From DASWIV01 sp036397475 (GTDB taxonomy: Bacteria; JAJVIF01; JAPKYR01): DNA of 8,714 nucleotides. This document shows, piece by piece, positions 6,110 through 8,714 of the stretch (position 1 is its first letter; each line of letters opens with the position of its first letter). A program made the translations under genes and the position numbers. The stretch spans positions 1 through 8,714 of the forward strand of contig DASWIV010000262.1 in the NCBI GenBank assembly GCA_036397475.1, given 5' to 3'. The notes under the pieces were generated by a model. That model had not been told where the DNA came from. It saw only the letters and a program-made list of their open reading frames with translations, and made no database searches.

Positions 6110-6157
6110 GGCTTGCCGGGCTGTTGAAAAAGTCTTTGATTTGAAGTACGGGTGCTG

Positions 6158-6175
6158 CCGACAACCCATTGTCGG
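6158..6175. repeat. 7-bp perfect hairpin after the PPC-repeat gene
   Basis: CCGACAA (6158-6164) pairs with TTGTCGG (6169-6175) around loop CCCA. It lies about 28 bp past the stop codon of the right-hand minus-strand gene, where a terminator would be expected, but no T tract follows on that strand. It may act as a 3' mRNA-stabilising stem or be chance. Confidence 0.4.
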
Positions 6176-6202
6176 ATCTCGCTGGTTAATCTCTTCTCTC
6201 AT

Positions 6203-8714
6203 CTAATTCGAGGCAAGATTCACATCGAGGAAATAACTTGAGAATTCGTCAACCGCGTTATTGTGCACAACAACATAATAATTGGTGCCAATCGCCGGTA
6301 TCGACGGAATTGTATCCACCGGGATATTTAAAGTAACTTCCGTTTCCCCGATACCGATTGATCCTTCAGCAAGTGCGTCTCCGCTGCATGCGAGCTGATC
6401 TTCCGGCATCAGCCTTACCGTTACTCCCTCGGTCTCGCAGTGAAGTGTGATGGAACCATTCAGATATTCCCCGCCAGCCTGGTTATAGTTGAGCCTGAAC
6501 CAGTCGACCGTATCCGGGGTTCCAGCGTCCACATCCTCGCAACTCGACCCGAATCCGCAGAGTAATCCGAAGCGTCCTTCGGGTATCGTGAGATCCCACG
6601 AGTTAAACGGATCGTTATGGCCATCGTCCGGACATGGCCACGGTTCGGGATCGGAGTCGATGCCGAGGTCTGCGTAACAGGAATAAGGCACCATCCCATC
6701 CACGCCTGCAGGATACGGTTCCACAACTACATAATATTCGTACCCATTGGGCGGAATTGATGGCAAACCGAACATGGATAATTCGATTTCCGCCTTGCCT
6801 GTCGGACTGTCGATACTGTTTGACGTTAACACCATCCCGCCGTCTGCGCCGATAAGTGAAATCTTAACACCGTCCGAGCTCAGAGGTTCGACACCAATAT
6901 GGCCGTAGAGTGTTCCCTGTTCCATAAAGGGCTGGCCGGCGATTCCGATTACGTCCTTATCAGCTATGCTGTTTCCATAACAGACCACTCCGCAGACCTG
7001 ATCGTTTTTATCCAGCGCGTCGAGCCACATCCAGCCTTTCGACTGAATTTCAGCGTACGTGTCGTTATTGTCGAAATCGCCTTCGCACGCCTGGCTTATT
7101 GTTAAAAATTCGCCTGCAATTGCGTACTGCACGCATTCGCCCGGCGCTCCCCCGACCGCATCGATCTTGATGATCGGTCCGCCGCATCCCGGTCCGAAAT
7201 CGAATGGTTTAACGTCTAATGTTGGAGTGGTACCCTGTGAGGATGCCAGAAGAGCTCCATTGGAATATATCCTCATCAGGATCTCTTCTTCCGCCGCAGC
7301 GCCGATTGTTCCAAACAGGCGACCATCCGGTTCCCAGTCGAGAATCCAGTAGTCGGCCGTATCGCCATCGGTACTGACAAATCCGCTGGCTATCCCCTTG
7401 ACAGTCATCGTTCCCGAAACATCCGACGCTGAGTCGTGGTCATCGGCGCAATCGTCTACCGGTTGAAGGTCAAGCTCAATCTGCGCGGTAGCCCAGTCAG
7501 TACCGGTATTTTCAGTCCTTAACCAGTAACGTAACGGATACGATTCAATGTTTGTCGGGACCTGCCATACGTCGTTAAAATTTTCCGTGACTTCAAGCTG
7601 TGATAAATTTATCGGTGAGTACCAGGTGAATTTCTTGACCAGTGTCTGCTCAAGTCCGAGGCTGACAAGGACATTTTCAAACGACGTCATGTCAGATTTT
7701 ATCCTGATAGTTCCACCAAGTACCTTCCCTCCGCCAGGAAAACTGTCAGGGATCTCGAATGGATATGCATCCGACATATCGTCCGGACTGCACATCCACA
7801 TGCTCGCGGTTGAACCGGGCGTATCAAATGAATTCCATGGCGTGTTAATTGCGTTTATGTACGGGGGGACCGGATTGTTGATATTTATAAGATCGGTCGT
7901 GCAGGTATCGTCTATTGCCAGGTCCCATGTCATCTTGTAGAAGCGCGCCTGCGACGAACCTGTCGGCGAATTTATCGCCAGGTAGTAATTGTACGGCGAT
8001 GGCAGGTCCAGGCTGTCTATCACTATATCAATCGGATCGTCTTCGGGCGATGTCGCGTAAAAATTGGCGAGAAGAGTACCGTCCCTGTCCCTTATGCTGA
8101 TCGCTGTCACAGCCGATGGCGGAACCGGGTTCGGCTCCTCGATCTCGAAATGCAGAGTCCCGGTAAGCCTGCCCCCGGTCGCTGTTTCACCCAGGGTATC
8201 GAATTTGTAGAAATCCATCATCCCGGCATCGCACAATGCGCCCTGAACCATCCCGCTCGAAAATGGAATATCCGGAGCACCCAGGGTCGAAATTGATATC
8301 GGGTCGCCGCAATCCGACACGTGGTAAACCAGGTCTCCTCTTAATGTGTACGGCGTGTCCGGATAATCCGGCCCGGGCGCCGATACCCTGATATACAACT
8401 TTTCGTCGGTATTTCCCGACAATAGCGGGTTTGGGGTATGAACCGGCAGATTTATCGATCCCGCATCTTGCAAAGTTACGGAATATCCTTCGCGGTATTC
8501 AACTTTATCGGGATCGAAATACAGGAAGCCGACCTTAGTAAAAGGACTGCAGGCTTCCAGTGTAATATTTCCACCGAGTATCCCGGGATTAGCGAAACCC
8601 GGATCAGCGAAATCTATGTAGTAATAATCGACCGGATTATCCGGGCACAGGTCATCCCAGTAAGTTCCAGTCACATCGAATTTTGCGGCGCCATTGGGGA
8701 CGCCTTTCTCATCC
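6203..8714 (-). CDS. Giant secreted-type protein with six tandem PPC-like domains, N terminus outside window
   Basis: The frame is open from the right edge (first full codon ending at 8713) to TAG at 6203-6205, giving 836 visible residues; the valine GTG at 8672-8674 is internal and no start need be inside the window. The protein is acidic, with many Asp, Gly, Pro and Cys and hardly any basic residues, as in secreted repeat proteins. It divides into six units of about 120-150 residues at about 8713-8312, 8311-7904, 7903-7451, 7450-7091, 7090-6647 and 6646-6206. Most units open with a Cys/Asp-rich linker (CPDN, CADDHD, CEGDFDN, CPDDGHND). They then show D-aromatic-Y/F-I/L strands (DYYYIDF, DFYKFD, ADYWILDW, VDWFRLNY), G.L.G.I and a final YYVVV, YLAIN or LYIRV strand. 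This matches bacterial pre-peptidase C-terminal (PPC) beta sandwiches, which often flank secreted peptidases. No peptidase or sorting signal is visible; a catalytic domain, if any, lies upstream. Unit 3 is the most divergent. Confidence 0.85.
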   Translation of the reverse strand, partial: DEKGVPNGAAKFDVTGTYWDDLCPDNPVDYYYIDFADPGFANPGILGGNITLEACSPFTKVGFLYFDPDKVEYREGYSVTLQDAGSINLPVHTPNPLLSGNTDEKLYIRVSAPGPDYPDTPYTLRGDLVYHVSDCGDPISISTLGAPDIPFSSGMVQGALCDAGMMDFYKFDTLGETATGGRLTGTLHFEIEEPNPVPPSAVTAISIRDRDGTLLANFYATSPEDDPIDIVIDSLDLPSPYNYYLAINSPTGSSQARFYKMTWDLAIDDTCTTDLININNPVPPYINAINTPWNSFDTPGSTASMWMCSPDDMSDAYPFEIPDSFPGGGKVLGGTIRIKSDMTSFENVLVSLGLEQTLVKKFTWYSPINLSQLEVTENFNDVWQVPTNIESYPLRYWLRTENTGTDWATAQIELDLQPVDDCADDHDSASDVSGTMTVKGIASGFVSTDGDTADYWILDWEPDGRLFGTIGAAAEEEILMRIYSNGALLASSQGTTPTLDVKPFDFGPGCGGPIIKIDAVGGAPGECVQYAIAGEFLTISQACEGDFDNNDTYAEIQSKGWMWLDALDKNDQVCGVVCYGNSIADKDVIGIAGQPFMEQGTLYGHIGVEPLSSDGVKISLIGADGGMVLTSNSIDSPTGKAEIELSMFGLPSIPPNGYEYYVVVEPYPAGVDGMVPYSCYADLGIDSDPEPWPCPDDGHNDPFNSWDLTIPEGRFGLLCGFGSSCEDVDAGTPDTVDWFRLNYNQAGGEYLNGSITLHCETEGVTVRLMPEDQLACSGDALAEGSIGIGETEVTLNIPVDTIPSIPAIGTNYYVVVHNNAVDEFSSYFLDVNLASN

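Noticed and set aside
6158..6175. Intrinsic terminator of the right-hand gene
   Set aside because: The stem is perfect, but no T tract follows it on the minus strand. The hairpin at 5746-5770 is a better terminator for that strand.
7548..7940. 130-codon plus-strand frame inside the PPC-repeat gene
   Set aside because: It is antisense to repeat unit 3 of a continuous 836-codon frame and has no start signal or domain.

Overview
The window looks like chromosomal DNA from an uncultured, diderm-type bacterium of moderate GC content. That reading rests on a class A penicillin-binding protein, a periplasmic-type HtrA/Do protease with two PDZ domains, a lipoprotein, and a very large Asp/Cys-rich secreted-type repeat protein. 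I cannot assign a phylum from the sequence. No rRNA, tRNA, CRISPR array or complete insertion sequence is visible.

Layout. Positions 1-748 (minus) hold the N-terminal part of a PBP1A-type peptidoglycan glycosyltransferase that runs off the left edge. A 262-bp divergent intergenic region (749-1010) separates it from htrA (1011-2606, plus), which ends in a strong intrinsic terminator at 2633-2660. A small unrecognised protein with a propeller-like strand pattern follows directly (2663-3505, plus). Next is a 707-residue lipoprotein (3598-5721, plus) with its own extended -10 promoter, a hairpin at the predicted 5' end of its mRNA, and a good Shine-Dalgarno. It has a conserved-looking N-terminal region, an Ig-like sandwich and a C-terminal YVTN-like propeller. 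A symmetric, probably bidirectional terminator closes it (5746-5770). The right 2.5 kb (6203-8714, minus) is the C-terminal part of a giant secreted-type protein built of six divergent domains resembling bacterial pre-peptidase C-terminal (PPC) domains; its N terminus lies outside the window.

The convergent gap 5722-6202 is the only stretch not explained by ordinary genes. It holds a 19-bp-stem hairpin (5831-5898), an 88-bp tandem duplication (5905-6080, 3 differences), a 10-bp inverted repeat using the end of the second copy (6062-6109), and a 7-bp hairpin (6158-6175). Collapsing the duplication joins two interrupted frames into one open frame of about 67 codons. The region is therefore either a non-coding structured repeat or the remnant of a small gene or element. 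If the right-hand gene ends at the 5746-5770 terminator, all of this would lie in its 3' UTR.

Functionally the window concerns the cell envelope: wall synthesis, protein quality control, a surface or periplasmic lipoprotein and a secreted-type repeat protein. Each gene appears to be its own transcription unit, so I do not see an operon-encoded system here. The repeat-rich convergent gap and the two large poorly described proteins are the parts worth a second look.
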